42,207 nucleotides of DNA. Origin: Bacteroidales bacterium (lineage in GTDB: Bacteria; Bacteroidota; Bacteroidia; Bacteroidales; UBA932). This document shows positions 8,107 to 15,395 of the stretch, piece after piece. Numbering within the stretch: position 1 is the stretch's first letter; each line of letters begins with the position of its first letter. The translations under genes and the position numbers were made by a program. The stretch is from assembly GCA_022777585.1 (NCBI GenBank), contig JALFFZ010000069.1, positions 1 through 42,207 on the forward strand, read 5' to 3'. The notes under the pieces were generated by a model, which was not told where the DNA came from, made no database searches, and was given only the letters and a program-made list of their open reading frames with translations.

Positions 8107-9552
8107 ATGGATATAAACGAAGAAAAGGAATTGCTCCGGGACATAACCGCCAAGGAATACAAGGAGGGTTTTGTCACCGATGTCGAGCAGGAATTTATCC
8201 CGAAAGGCCTGAACGAAGACATTGTCAGGATGATTTCCGAGAGGAAGGGAGAGCCGCAGTGGCTTCTGGACTTCCGTCTCGACGCATTCCGGAAATGGCA
8301 GGCGATGGAGGCCCCGGAATGGGGTCACCTGGATATGCCGCATATTGACTATCAGGATATCATATATTACGCTGCCCCGAAGAAGGATGCTGACAGGCCG
8401 AAGGAGATTGACCCGAAGCTGGCCGAGACCTTCGACAAGCTCGGCATTCCTCTGAAAGAGAGGGAGGTCCTGGCCGGCGTGGCTGCCGTCGATGCCGTGT
8501 TCGACTCGGTTTCGGTGGCCACGACATTCCGTAAGGAACTGGCTGACAAGGGAATCATCTTCTGCTCGTTCAGCGAGGCCGTGAAGGAGCACCCTGACCT
8601 TGTCCGGAAATATCTGGCTACGGTGGTGCCTGCCGGGGACAATTATTTCGCCGCCCTGAATTCGGCCGTATTCAGCGACGGTTCATTCTGCTACATCCCG
8701 AAGGGGGTACGCTGCCCGATGGAACTCTCCTCCTATTTCCGTATCAATGCCAAGGGCACTGGCCAGTTCGAGAGGACATTGATTGTGGCCGATGAAGGCT
8801 CTTACGTCAGCTATATGGAAGGCTGCACAGCTCCTATGCGCGATGAGAACCAGCTTCACGCCGCAGTGGTGGAAATCGTGGTCATGAAGGATGCCGATGT
8901 CAAGTACAGCACCGTGCAGAACTGGTATCCCGGTGATGCCGAGGGCCGCGGAGGCATTCTCAACCTCGTGACCAAGAGGGGAATATGCCACGAGGGAGCC
9001 CATCTGTCCTGGACCCAGGTCGAGACTGGTTCCGCCATAACCTGGAAATATCCGAGCACCATACTGAAGGGGGACAATTCCTCCTCGGAGTTCTATTCCG
9101 TGGCCGTGACCAACAATTACCAGCAGGCGGATACCGGCACGAAAATGATTCACGCCGGAAGGAACACCAGAAGCCGCATTGTCAGCAAGGGCATATCGGC
9201 CGGACATAGCCAGAACAGCTATAGGGGCCTTGTGAGAATGCTTCCCGGAGCTGCCGGAGCAAGGAATTTCTCCCAGTGCGACAGTCTCCTGATAGGTTCG
9301 CTCTGCGGTGCCCATACCTTCCCGGATATCCGGACGGACAATTCCACGGCGGTGGTCGAACACGAGGCCACCACGTCCAAGATCAGCGAGGACCAGCTTT
9401 TCTACTGCAACCAGAGGGGCATCGGTCCGGAGGAAGCTGTCGGCCTGATAGTCAACGGCTATGCCCGCGAGGTCCTGAGCAAGCTGCCGATGGAGTTCGC
9501 CGTCGAGGCCCAGAAACTGCTTCAGGTATCGCTGGAAGGCTCTGTGGGATAG
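8107..9552 (+). CDS. sufB: Fe-S cluster assembly scaffold protein SufB
   Basis: 481 residues, the usual length. SufB is the scaffold on which the SufBCD complex builds Fe-S clusters in the cytoplasm. Family segments are plain: [17 protein letters not shown] near the N-terminus, [23 protein letters not shown] sequence (here [19 protein letters not shown]), [30 protein letters not shown], and the C-terminal [21 protein letters not shown]. It begins six bases after aroC. A 71-base gap before the next gene contains an imperfect hairpin (about 9573-9599) that could give partial termination or mRNA processing. Confidence 0.97.
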   Translation: MDINEEKELLRDITAKEYKEGFVTDVEQEFIPKGLNEDIVRMISERKGEPQWLLDFRLDAFRKWQAMEAPEWGHLDMPHIDYQDIIYYAAPKKDADRPKEIDPKLAETFDKLGIPLKEREVLAGVAAVDAVFDSVSVATTFRKELADKGIIFCSFSEAVKEHPDLVRKYLATVVPAGDNYFAALNSAVFSDGSFCYIPKGVRCPMELSSYFRINAKGTGQFERTLIVADEGSYVSYMEGCTAPMRDENQLHAAVVEIVVMKDADVKYSTVQNWYPGDAEGRGGILNLVTKRGICHEGAHLSWTQVETGSAITWKYPSTILKGDNSSSEFYSVAVTNNYQQADTGTKMIHAGRNTRSRIVSKGISAGHSQNSYRGLVRMLPGAAGARNFSQCDSLLIGSLCGAHTFPDIRTDNSTAVVEHEATTSKISEDQLFYCNQRGIGPEEAVGLIVNGYAREVLSKLPMEFAVEAQKLLQVSLEGSVG

Positions 9553-9623
9553 GCACTTTTCAGCAGTTTTTCGTGGTCGGAGCAGACGGACTCCGGGCCG
9601 GAAGCTGTATTGATAATTGAAAA

Positions 9624-10283
9624 ATGATGAACTGGATAAATTACACATTGTTCACAATCGGCGGAGATACCCCGGTACTTCTCATTGACCTGCTCACGTC
9701 ACTGGCGGGTCTGACCTGCGTCTTCCTTGCCGGAAGGAACAGCAAGTACAATTTCTGGATGGGCTATCTCTACTCCGCCCTCCTCTTCCTGATGTTCTGG
9801 AACAAGAACCTCTACGCCAATCTTATTCTTCAGCCTATATCATTGGGGATCAATATATTGGGACATTACCGCTGGACTCATCCGAAGTCCGGGGAACAGA
9901 GTTCCGACGACAGTTCCGCATTGAAAGTGACAATGCTGGGGTGGCGGCAGCGCATCATTGCCATAGCCTCCATCTTCATCCTCGCCGGCGTATGGGGCTG
10001 GTTCATAAGCCTCATAGGCAATGCCGTATTCCCGGGCAGATTCCCTTCCGACCCGGTTCCGTACCTCGACGCCTGCGTGACCATCCTGATTCTCGTGGCC
10101 CAGTTCCTCTCAGCCCTGAAGAAATGGGATTGCTGGATAGCCTGGCTGATGGTAAACATCTCCCAGCTCATCCTCCACATATCCGTAGGCCACATTTTCA
10201 TGCCGGTAGTCTGCTCACTTTACCTCATCAACGGCATCTGGTCGCTGATTACCTGGGCAAGGCTCTACCGCAAGAACGCATAG
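9624..10283 (+). CDS. pnuC: PnuC-family nicotinamide riboside/mononucleotide transporter
   Basis: 219 residues with about seven hydrophobic membrane segments. The N-terminal half carries the PnuC pattern: a NSKYNFWMGYLYSALLFLMFW segment followed by NLYANLILQPISLGINILGHYRW. PnuC proteins are facilitators for nicotinamide riboside (or thiamine in PnuT relatives), with the substrate trapped by phosphorylation inside the cell. No NadR kinase or thiamine gene lies next to it. Its position between sufB and sufC, on the same strand and 27 bases before sufC, is unexpected and is discussed as a finding. Two start ATGs are adjacent (9624 and 9627). Family confident, exact substrate not resolved. Confidence 0.85.
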   Translation: MMNWINYTLFTIGGDTPVLLIDLLTSLAGLTCVFLAGRNSKYNFWMGYLYSALLFLMFWNKNLYANLILQPISLGINILGHYRWTHPKSGEQSSDDSSALKVTMLGWRQRIIAIASIFILAGVWGWFISLIGNAVFPGRFPSDPVPYLDACVTILILVAQFLSALKKWDCWIAWLMVNISQLILHISVGHIFMPVVCSLYLINGIWSLITWARLYRKNA

Positions 10284-10310
10284 ACAACATCTAACAGACA
10301 GCATATTCTT

Positions 10311-11060
10311 ATGGCAAATGACATATTGTTGCAGATCAGCGGACTTCACGCTTCTGTAGGAGACAAGGAAATACTCAAGGGCATTGACCTGACCATCCGC
10401 AAGGGCGAGATCCATGCGGTAATGGGGCCGAACGGGGCCGGCAAGAGCACATTGTCCTCCGTCCTGGCAGGCAAGCCTTCGTTCACGGTGACGCAAGGCA
10501 GCATTGAGTTTATGGGGCGGGATCTTCTGGCAATGAGCCCGGAGGAAAGGTCCTGGGCCGGCATTTTCATGTCATTCCAGTACCCGGTCGAGATTCCGGG
10601 CGTCTCCATCACCAACTTCATGAAGACGGCCATCAATTCCAGGCGCAAGGCTGCGGGGGAGGAGCCGATGAAAGCCGGTGACTTCCTGAAACTTATGAAG
10701 GGAAAGATGGCTTTCGTCCAGATGAAGCCAGAGTTCTCCAAGAGGGAGGTCAATGTAGGCTTCTCCGGAGGAGAGAAGAAGCGCAATGAGATCTTCCAGA
10801 TGGCAATGCTGGACCCGACCCTGTCCATCCTCGACGAGACCGACAGCGGCCTGGACGTGGATGCCCTCAGGATTGTAGCCGAGGGAGTCAGGTCGCTCCA
10901 TACTCCTGAGAAATCAGCTATTGTCATTACCCATTACAAGAGGCTTCTGGACTACATTGTCCCGGACATCGTGCACGTCCTGAAGGCGGGCCGGATTGTC
11001 GAGACAGGCGGACGGGAGCTTGTGGACGTGATTGAGGAAAAGGGCTACGATATCTTCTGA
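10311..11060 (+). CDS. sufC: Fe-S cluster assembly ATPase SufC
   Basis: 249 residues, a normal SufC. It is the ABC-type ATPase that drives conformational change in SufBCD. Walker A is GPNGAGKST; the signature and Walker B region is FSGGEKKRNEIFQMAMLDPTLSILDETDSGLDVDAL, in which FSGGEKKRNE and DETDSGLD are diagnostic of SufC rather than a transporter ATPase; the H-loop is VITHY. It follows pnuC by 27 bases and precedes sufD by 2 bases, so sufC and sufD are probably translationally coupled. Confidence 0.97.
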   Translation: MANDILLQISGLHASVGDKEILKGIDLTIRKGEIHAVMGPNGAGKSTLSSVLAGKPSFTVTQGSIEFMGRDLLAMSPEERSWAGIFMSFQYPVEIPGVSITNFMKTAINSRRKAAGEEPMKAGDFLKLMKGKMAFVQMKPEFSKREVNVGFSGGEKKRNEIFQMAMLDPTLSILDETDSGLDVDALRIVAEGVRSLHTPEKSAIVITHYKRLLDYIVPDIVHVLKAGRIVETGGRELVDVIEEKGYDIF

Positions 11061-11062
11061 TT

Positions 11063-11824
11063 ATGATAAAGTACGACAATACCATACCTGCACGCCTTGA
11101 CCCTTCTCCGGCACAGGATGCCGGCCATTATCAGGACCTTCCGGTCTATATTGGCCCTGATACATTGGAAGTGCTTGATGGTCAGAAGCTGAGCAAGGTT
11201 TATACGCTTGGTCCGGATACCGGGTCTGGCCAGGTTCAGGAACTTCCTTTCAGCAATATCGTGGTTGGCGGTGATGCCCGGCTCGACATAGTGATAGTGG
11301 TGCTGCTTGGCATTTCGGCCGATGTCAGGATTGCCGTCGACATCGTGGGCCCGCATTCCGAGGTCAATATTTCAGGGCTTTATCTCTGCAATGCCGATGA
11401 GCGGCTTTCCATCCGCACCGACCTTCGTCACCGTGTGCCTGAATGCGTTTCCACCCAGCTTTTCAACGGGGTGGCCGGCGGCTCTTCCCGCGTCAGCTTC
11501 TTCGGAAAGATTGTGGTGGCGCCGGATGCCCAGAAGACCGAGGCCTATCAGACCAACCGCAACCTGGTGGTCTCCTCCTCAGCCCACGCTGAGACCAAGC
11601 CCCAGCTGGAAATCTATGCAGACGATGTGAAATGCTCTCACGGGGCAACTGTGGGCCAGCTCAATGAGGACGAGCAGTTCTATATGCGTTCCCGGGGAAT
11701 CCCTGAAAAGGAGGCCAAGATACTTCAGATAATCTCATTCCTGGCACCCGTGCTTGCCGCCATCCCTGACGCCCGGACCAGGGAGATCCTCACTGCCGAG
11801 GTCGAGGCTGCCGTCAGAGTGTAA
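11063..11824 (+). CDS. sufD: Fe-S cluster assembly protein SufD, short form
   Basis: 253 residues, against a usual 400-450. The part present is the beta-helix core and C-terminal helical domain shared with SufB: ISGLYLCNADERLSIRTDLRHRVPECVSTQLFNGV, then a NLVVSSSAHAETKPQLEIYADDVKCSHGATVGQLNEDEQFYMRSRGI-type ending (His at CSHGA). The N-terminal domain typical of SufD is missing. The frame opens cleanly two bases after sufC, so the gene looks intact rather than frameshifted. The missing part is not visible in another frame upstream, where sufC lies. Its last 11 bases overlap the end of the convergent ATPase gene. sufS and sufE do not follow. Confidence 0.9.
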   Translation: MIKYDNTIPARLDPSPAQDAGHYQDLPVYIGPDTLEVLDGQKLSKVYTLGPDTGSGQVQELPFSNIVVGGDARLDIVIVVLLGISADVRIAVDIVGPHSEVNISGLYLCNADERLSIRTDLRHRVPECVSTQLFNGVAGGSSRVSFFGKIVVAPDAQKTEAYQTNRNLVVSSSAHAETKPQLEIYADDVKCSHGATVGQLNEDEQFYMRSRGIPEKEAKILQIISFLAPVLAAIPDARTREILTAEVEAAVRV

Positions 11825-13259
11825 ACAAGTCATCGAGGCTCAGCCTGATATTGACAGCCCGGTTGTGAATAGATTCCACCAGCCCGAGAGACGTTATCAT
11901 TACAAATAGCAGGGAATGAGACACCTTGTGGCGGCTTGAACTTCTGAAAGCATTGATTTTGCGGAAGATATCTTCCTCATAACTGCTGGAGATGAGATAT
12001 TTGCTCTCAGAAAATTTCATTTCGCAGATATAGTCTGTCCTTTCGTTTGGGGAAGGGATTATCATATCTATCTGTACACCTTGCCCTTCAGGTGTTGTTC
12101 CTGACCAGCAGTATTCCTTGTCGGCGAACTTGACCATAAGGGCTTTCTTTATCTGACGTATATGTTGCGAACACAGAAGTTCGAAAGTCCTTCCGCTCCA
12201 GCTTTCGTACTCGTGTGAGCGCTGGAATGACCCCCAGTCTCTGCTTGAATGTGAGTTTTTTACGAAGTTCAAATAGAACAATGTGAAGTAGTCGCATAGT
12301 TGATAGACTGTTTCTTTTCTGCCCTTTCCGTAGCGAGGATATACCCGGATGATTCCGCATTCTTTCAGATTGTCAATTATTTTGGTAAATGTCCCTCCTC
12401 CGCTGATCTTGGTTGCTGCAAGGATTTCATTTCTGGTCATCCCGTAGAATTTCCTGCCCAATGCGCATACTACATCAATGTATCTTGTGGCGGACTGGAA
12501 AAGGCCGGCATATACATCGGTGAATTCCTGGTCAATACTCTTGTTATCGAAATAGAAATTGTTGATGTTTTGGGTCAATGTACGGCCTGGCGACATCCGG
12601 TCCATGTAATATGGAATTCCGCCTATGGCCATCTGACACAGGGCGATTTCATAGTCTGACATCAGGAATCCACGCCTTTTGTAGTATTCGCGGCTTTCCC
12701 CGAGAGTAAAAGGTGAAAGGAACATCTTCTCTGTCAGGCGGCTATGCAATCCGCCATAATCCCGGATAATGTTGTCGAGCATCCAGCTTGTTGCGGAACC
12801 GCAGACAATCAGGAGAATGTTTCTCTGCTTCACTGCCCAATTGTTCCAGAAGAATCCGAGTTCCTCCACAAGTTCGGAGGACTGGGGCCCTGCCATCCAT
12901 GGCAATTCGTCCAAAAAAATTACAATGCGTCTGCTGTTGTTCCGGGAAAGGAGGTTTCTTAACAGAGAGAATGCTTCCATCCAGTCGTCAGGCTTTTTGT
13001 AAGCGGGGTTGAGGCCGTACTCAAGCAGATTGTTGTAGAAATGTCTGAGTTGGATTTTTCTCCGGCTTGCCTCAGGAGATGTTGAGAATATTCCTACTGC
13101 CGAGAATGCTATTTCGCCTCTGAATGCCTCATCGACAAGATATGATTTGCCGACTCTTCGCCTTCCGTATATGGCAAGAAATTCCGACTTGTCGGAGTTA
13201 TAGAGTCTTCCCAATGTTGCAAGCTCTTCTTGCCTGCCAATGATATTTTCAGTGTTCAT
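11814..13259 (-). CDS. AAA ATPase with C-terminal nuclease-like (DUF234-type) domain
   Basis: 481 residues. The N-terminal P-loop domain has Walker A GRRRVGKS at residues 32-39, Walker B RIVIFLDELPW near 111-121 and a sensor-like VCGSATSW. A winged-helix region follows (KISGGGTFTKIIDNLKECGII), then a C-terminal part containing GVQIDMIIP ... DYICEMKF, which fits the D...ExK core of PD-(D/E)XK nucleases. This is the architecture of the archaeal-type ATPase plus DUF234 family, often present in several copies in Bacteroidales and archaea and of unproven function. The coding sequence looks less GC-rich than its neighbours. It converges on sufD with an 11-base overlap, and its upstream region carries AGCCAAAA inverted repeats, suggesting an acquired accessory gene. 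Confidence 0.88.
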   Translation of the reverse strand: MNTENIIGRQEELATLGRLYNSDKSEFLAIYGRRRVGKSYLVDEAFRGEIAFSAVGIFSTSPEASRRKIQLRHFYNNLLEYGLNPAYKKPDDWMEAFSLLRNLLSRNNSRRIVIFLDELPWMAGPQSSELVEELGFFWNNWAVKQRNILLIVCGSATSWMLDNIIRDYGGLHSRLTEKMFLSPFTLGESREYYKRRGFLMSDYEIALCQMAIGGIPYYMDRMSPGRTLTQNINNFYFDNKSIDQEFTDVYAGLFQSATRYIDVVCALGRKFYGMTRNEILAATKISGGGTFTKIIDNLKECGIIRVYPRYGKGRKETVYQLCDYFTLFYLNFVKNSHSSRDWGSFQRSHEYESWSGRTFELLCSQHIRQIKKALMVKFADKEYCWSGTTPEGQGVQIDMIIPSPNERTDYICEMKFSESKYLISSSYEEDIFRKINAFRSSSRHKVSHSLLFVMITSLGLVESIHNRAVNIRLSLDDLFTL

Positions 13260-13302
13260 CGTATTTCTCTTTGCTGCGAATATAGTGATTATTTACAGAA
13301 AA

Positions 13303-13339
13303 TCAGCCAAAATGCAGATATTTTTGCATTTATGGCTGA
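13303..13339. repeat. Inverted repeat TCAGCCAaaATGCA...TGCATttaTGGCTGA
   Basis: Left arm 13303-13315 and right arm 13325-13339 form an imperfect palindrome about 50 bases upstream of the ATPase start codon. Its AGCCA/TGGCT core is shared with the second palindrome at 13411-13446. It could be an operator, a recombination or nuclease recognition site, or the edge of a mobile cassette. Confidence 0.6.
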
Positions 13340-13410
13340 GTTTTAATTTTATGATGCTGATTCGGATTCCGTTAAATATCAATATTTTACAATTTTTATT
13401 CTCTAACAGT

Positions 13411-13446
13411 TAGCCAAAATAATGCAATTTTGGTGTTTTTGGCTGA
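13411..13446. repeat. Inverted repeat TAGCCAAAA...TTTTTGGCTGA
   Basis: Left arm AGCCAAAA (13412-13419) and right arm TTTTTGGCTGA (13436-13446), with ATGCA between them as in the palindrome at 13303. It lies directly downstream of the menG stop codon, so it could also work as a weak bidirectional terminator. The shared motif between the two palindromes is the reason for treating them as one set. Confidence 0.6.
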
Positions 13447-13460
13447 TTTTTTACAGAGAG

Positions 13461-14252
13461 TCAGGGCTTGATGCCGACATACATCCTGCAGATGCCGAGG
13501 GTGAAGGCCTTGTGGCCGACGGCTGCATATCCGCAGTCGCGCAGGATGCTGCTGAATTCCTTCTTGCCGGGGAAGTTCAGGACTGAGGCCGGGAGATATC
13601 TGTAGGCGGCCTTGTCCCCGGAAATGCTGCCGCCGATCAGCGGGAGAATGTGGATGAAATAGAGATTGAACAGCCAGCGCATGAAGGCATTGGACGGTAC
13701 CGAAAGTTCCAGGATCACGAGCTTTCCGCCAGGCTTGAGGACACGGAGCATCTCCCTGAGACCCTTCTCCCGGTTCTCGAAATTCCTGACACCGAATGCC
13801 ACGGTGACACGGTCAAAACTGTTGTCCGGAAATCTTAAATTCTCGCAATCTCCTGTCTCACAGGATATCAAGTCCTCCAGCCCGGCCTTGGCAACCTTGT
13901 CCTTCATCACCTCCAGCATTCCTTCGGAGAGGTCAACGCCGGTGACGTGGCCCATTGCATCGTCCTTGCTGGAATCAGAGCTGTCCTTCGCAATCTTTCT
14001 CATTGCCTCGGCTATGGCAATGCTGAAATCACCTGTCCCGCAGGCCACATCCAGCACCTCAATGCTCCTGAGCCGCCGTTTCTCATCAATCTCCCTTCCG
14101 GCCCTGCGCTCATCCCTGGTGGACTTCAGAATCCTCCTGAGTGCCCTCTTCCTCCAGCTTTTGTCAATGTCGAGGGACATTATGTGGTTCAGCTTGTCGT
14201 AGTCTGCGGCAATGCTGTTGAACATATCGTGAATCTTCTCCTTGCGGGGCAT
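13461..14252 (-). CDS. menG: Demethylmenaquinone methyltransferase
   Basis: 263 residues of the UbiE/MenG family, which performs the final SAM-dependent C-methylation in menaquinone synthesis. The N-terminus KIHDMFNSIAADYDKLNHIMS, the SAM motif VLDVACGTGDFSIA, VTGVDLSEGML, the FGVRNFEN segment and VLKPGGKLVILELS are diagnostic. Two charged insertions are visible relative to typical proteins: one around residues 47-65 (RDERRAGREIDEKRRLRS) and one near 85-100 (KIAKDSSDSSKDDAMGH), both in loops of the Rossmann fold. It follows the methyltransferase gene by four bases and is probably in the same transcript. MenA, the preceding enzyme of the pathway, is at 38439. Confidence 0.94.
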   Translation of the reverse strand: MPRKEKIHDMFNSIAADYDKLNHIMSLDIDKSWRKRALRRILKSTRDERRAGREIDEKRRLRSIEVLDVACGTGDFSIAIAEAMRKIAKDSSDSSKDDAMGHVTGVDLSEGMLEVMKDKVAKAGLEDLISCETGDCENLRFPDNSFDRVTVAFGVRNFENREKGLREMLRVLKPGGKLVILELSVPSNAFMRWLFNLYFIHILPLIGGSISGDKAAYRYLPASVLNFPGKKEFSSILRDCGYAAVGHKAFTLGICRMYVGIKP

Positions 14253-14256
14253 AAGT

Positions 14257-15243
14257 TTATCTTTTGAGTCTTACGAAAATGCTGAGAGGCAATGCCTTGC
14301 CTGTACGGTCGCTGAGGGCGAGCTCGCCCGATTCCAGTATTGCGGACTGCTCCTGCCTGCCATCATGCTCCGGGTTTGCGGCTGGCCTGACAGGTCCTAC
14401 CAGCCCGAAGGCCTCCCTGACCACGGTTTCCCCGAGAAGCGGAGAGAACCCGTTGGAATACAGGTTCAGGACCATGAAACTGTCCTTCGGGGCCAGGATT
14501 GCGCTGACGCATTTCATCATGTCGTAGAGGCATTCGTCCAACTTCCACTTCTCTCCGTCAGGGCCGTGGCCGTAAGCCGGCGGATCAAGGATAATTCCCT
14601 GATATACATTGCCTCTGCGGGCCTCGCGCCTTGCAAATTTCAATGCATCTTCCACTACCCAGCGGATTCCGTCGAGCCGGCTGCTCTCCATATTGCCCCG
14701 GGCCCAGGTAACCACCTGTCTTACTGAGTCAAGATGGGTGACATCAGCTCCGGCTGCCTTTGCGGCGAGAGAAGCGGCTCCGGTGTATGCGAAGAGATTG
14801 AGCACCTTAGGGCGGATGATCCTGCCCTCGGCATCAGTTCCGGCCTTGGAAACCAATGCAGAAGTTTCCCGGAAAATATATTCCCAGTTGGCTGCCTGCT
14901 CCGGGAATACGCCCACGTGCTTGAACGAGGTCAGGCCGAGCCTCAATGTGAAATCAAGCCCCTTCTGCGCCCCGTTGTATCGTATATACCATTGATCATC
15001 AGTCCGTTTCAGTCTCTCCCAGGTTCCGCTGTCCTCCTTGCCCGCCTTGCCGAACCCTGCTCCCGGACGGAAGCGGGTATGTGCCGCCCTCTCCCATTCT
15101 CCTGCAGTCAATGTCTTGGACCACAATGCCTTGGGCTCCGGCCTGATCATATAGTAATTGCCGAACCGCTCAAGCTTCTCTCCGTCGCCTGAATCCACCA
15201 GCTCGTAGTCTTTCCAAAATTTCCCCGGATATTCTATGCTCAT
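14257..15243 (-). CDS. SAM-dependent methyltransferase, RlmI/RlmK-like
   Basis: About 328 residues. The core is VLNLFAYTGAASLAAKAAGADVTHLDSV (SAM site), followed by WVVEDALKF and the catalytic-loop motif IILDPPAYG, the pattern of the Methyltrans_SAM (PF10672) branch that includes RlmI/RlmK 23S rRNA methyltransferases. No N-terminal PUA domain is seen; the protein opens with MSIEYPGKFWKDYELVDSGDG. Two ATGs are possible (15249 and 15243). The promoter at 15260-15267 is so close that the downstream one is preferred. It is the first gene of a two-gene unit with menG. A nucleic-acid substrate, probably rRNA, is inferred from family only. Confidence 0.85.
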   Translation of the reverse strand: MSIEYPGKFWKDYELVDSGDGEKLERFGNYYMIRPEPKALWSKTLTAGEWERAAHTRFRPGAGFGKAGKEDSGTWERLKRTDDQWYIRYNGAQKGLDFTLRLGLTSFKHVGVFPEQAANWEYIFRETSALVSKAGTDAEGRIIRPKVLNLFAYTGAASLAAKAAGADVTHLDSVRQVVTWARGNMESSRLDGIRWVVEDALKFARREARRGNVYQGIILDPPAYGHGPDGEKWKLDECLYDMMKCVSAILAPKDSFMVLNLYSNGFSPLLGETVVREAFGLVGPVRPAANPEHDGRQEQSAILESGELALSDRTGKALPLSIFVRLKR

Positions 15244-15259
15244 AATCATTCAGTTTCCG

Positions 15260-15267
15260 CAAAGGTA
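15260..15267 (-). promoter_or_regulatory. -7 promoter element TACCTTTG for the methyltransferase-menG unit
   Basis: An exact TAnnTTTG on the minus strand, ending 11-17 bases before the start codons, giving a very short leader. It lies about 40 bases from the oppositely directed promoter at 15305. Confidence 0.6.
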
Positions 15268-15304
15268 GTCATTTTCCCGGATTGGATATCTCATCTATGT
15301 TTCA

Positions 15305-15312
15305 TATATTTG
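15305..15312 (+). promoter_or_regulatory. -7 promoter element TATATTTG for the BACON lipoprotein
   Basis: An exact match to TAnnTTTG. The predicted leader of about 75 bases contains a hairpin (TATCAGC, loop TTGTTG, GCTGATA at 15334-15353) that could affect mRNA stability or translation. Confidence 0.65.
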
Positions 15313-15395
15313 TAAATTGTGTCCTTGTACCGGTATCAGCTTGTTGGCTGATATCATCCGGACGGAAATCATAATAATTTTTAATATTTGAAAAC

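Noticed and set aside
7576..9648. Long open frames on the minus strand (338 and 321 codons) opposite aroC and sufB
   Set aside because: They run antisense to clearly conserved genes, lack recognisable domains and arise from GC-rich codon use in the real frame.
11814..13259. ATPase as a complete insertion sequence or transposase
   Set aside because: No transposase motifs, terminal inverted repeats at both ends or target-site duplication were found; only the upstream side carries palindromes.
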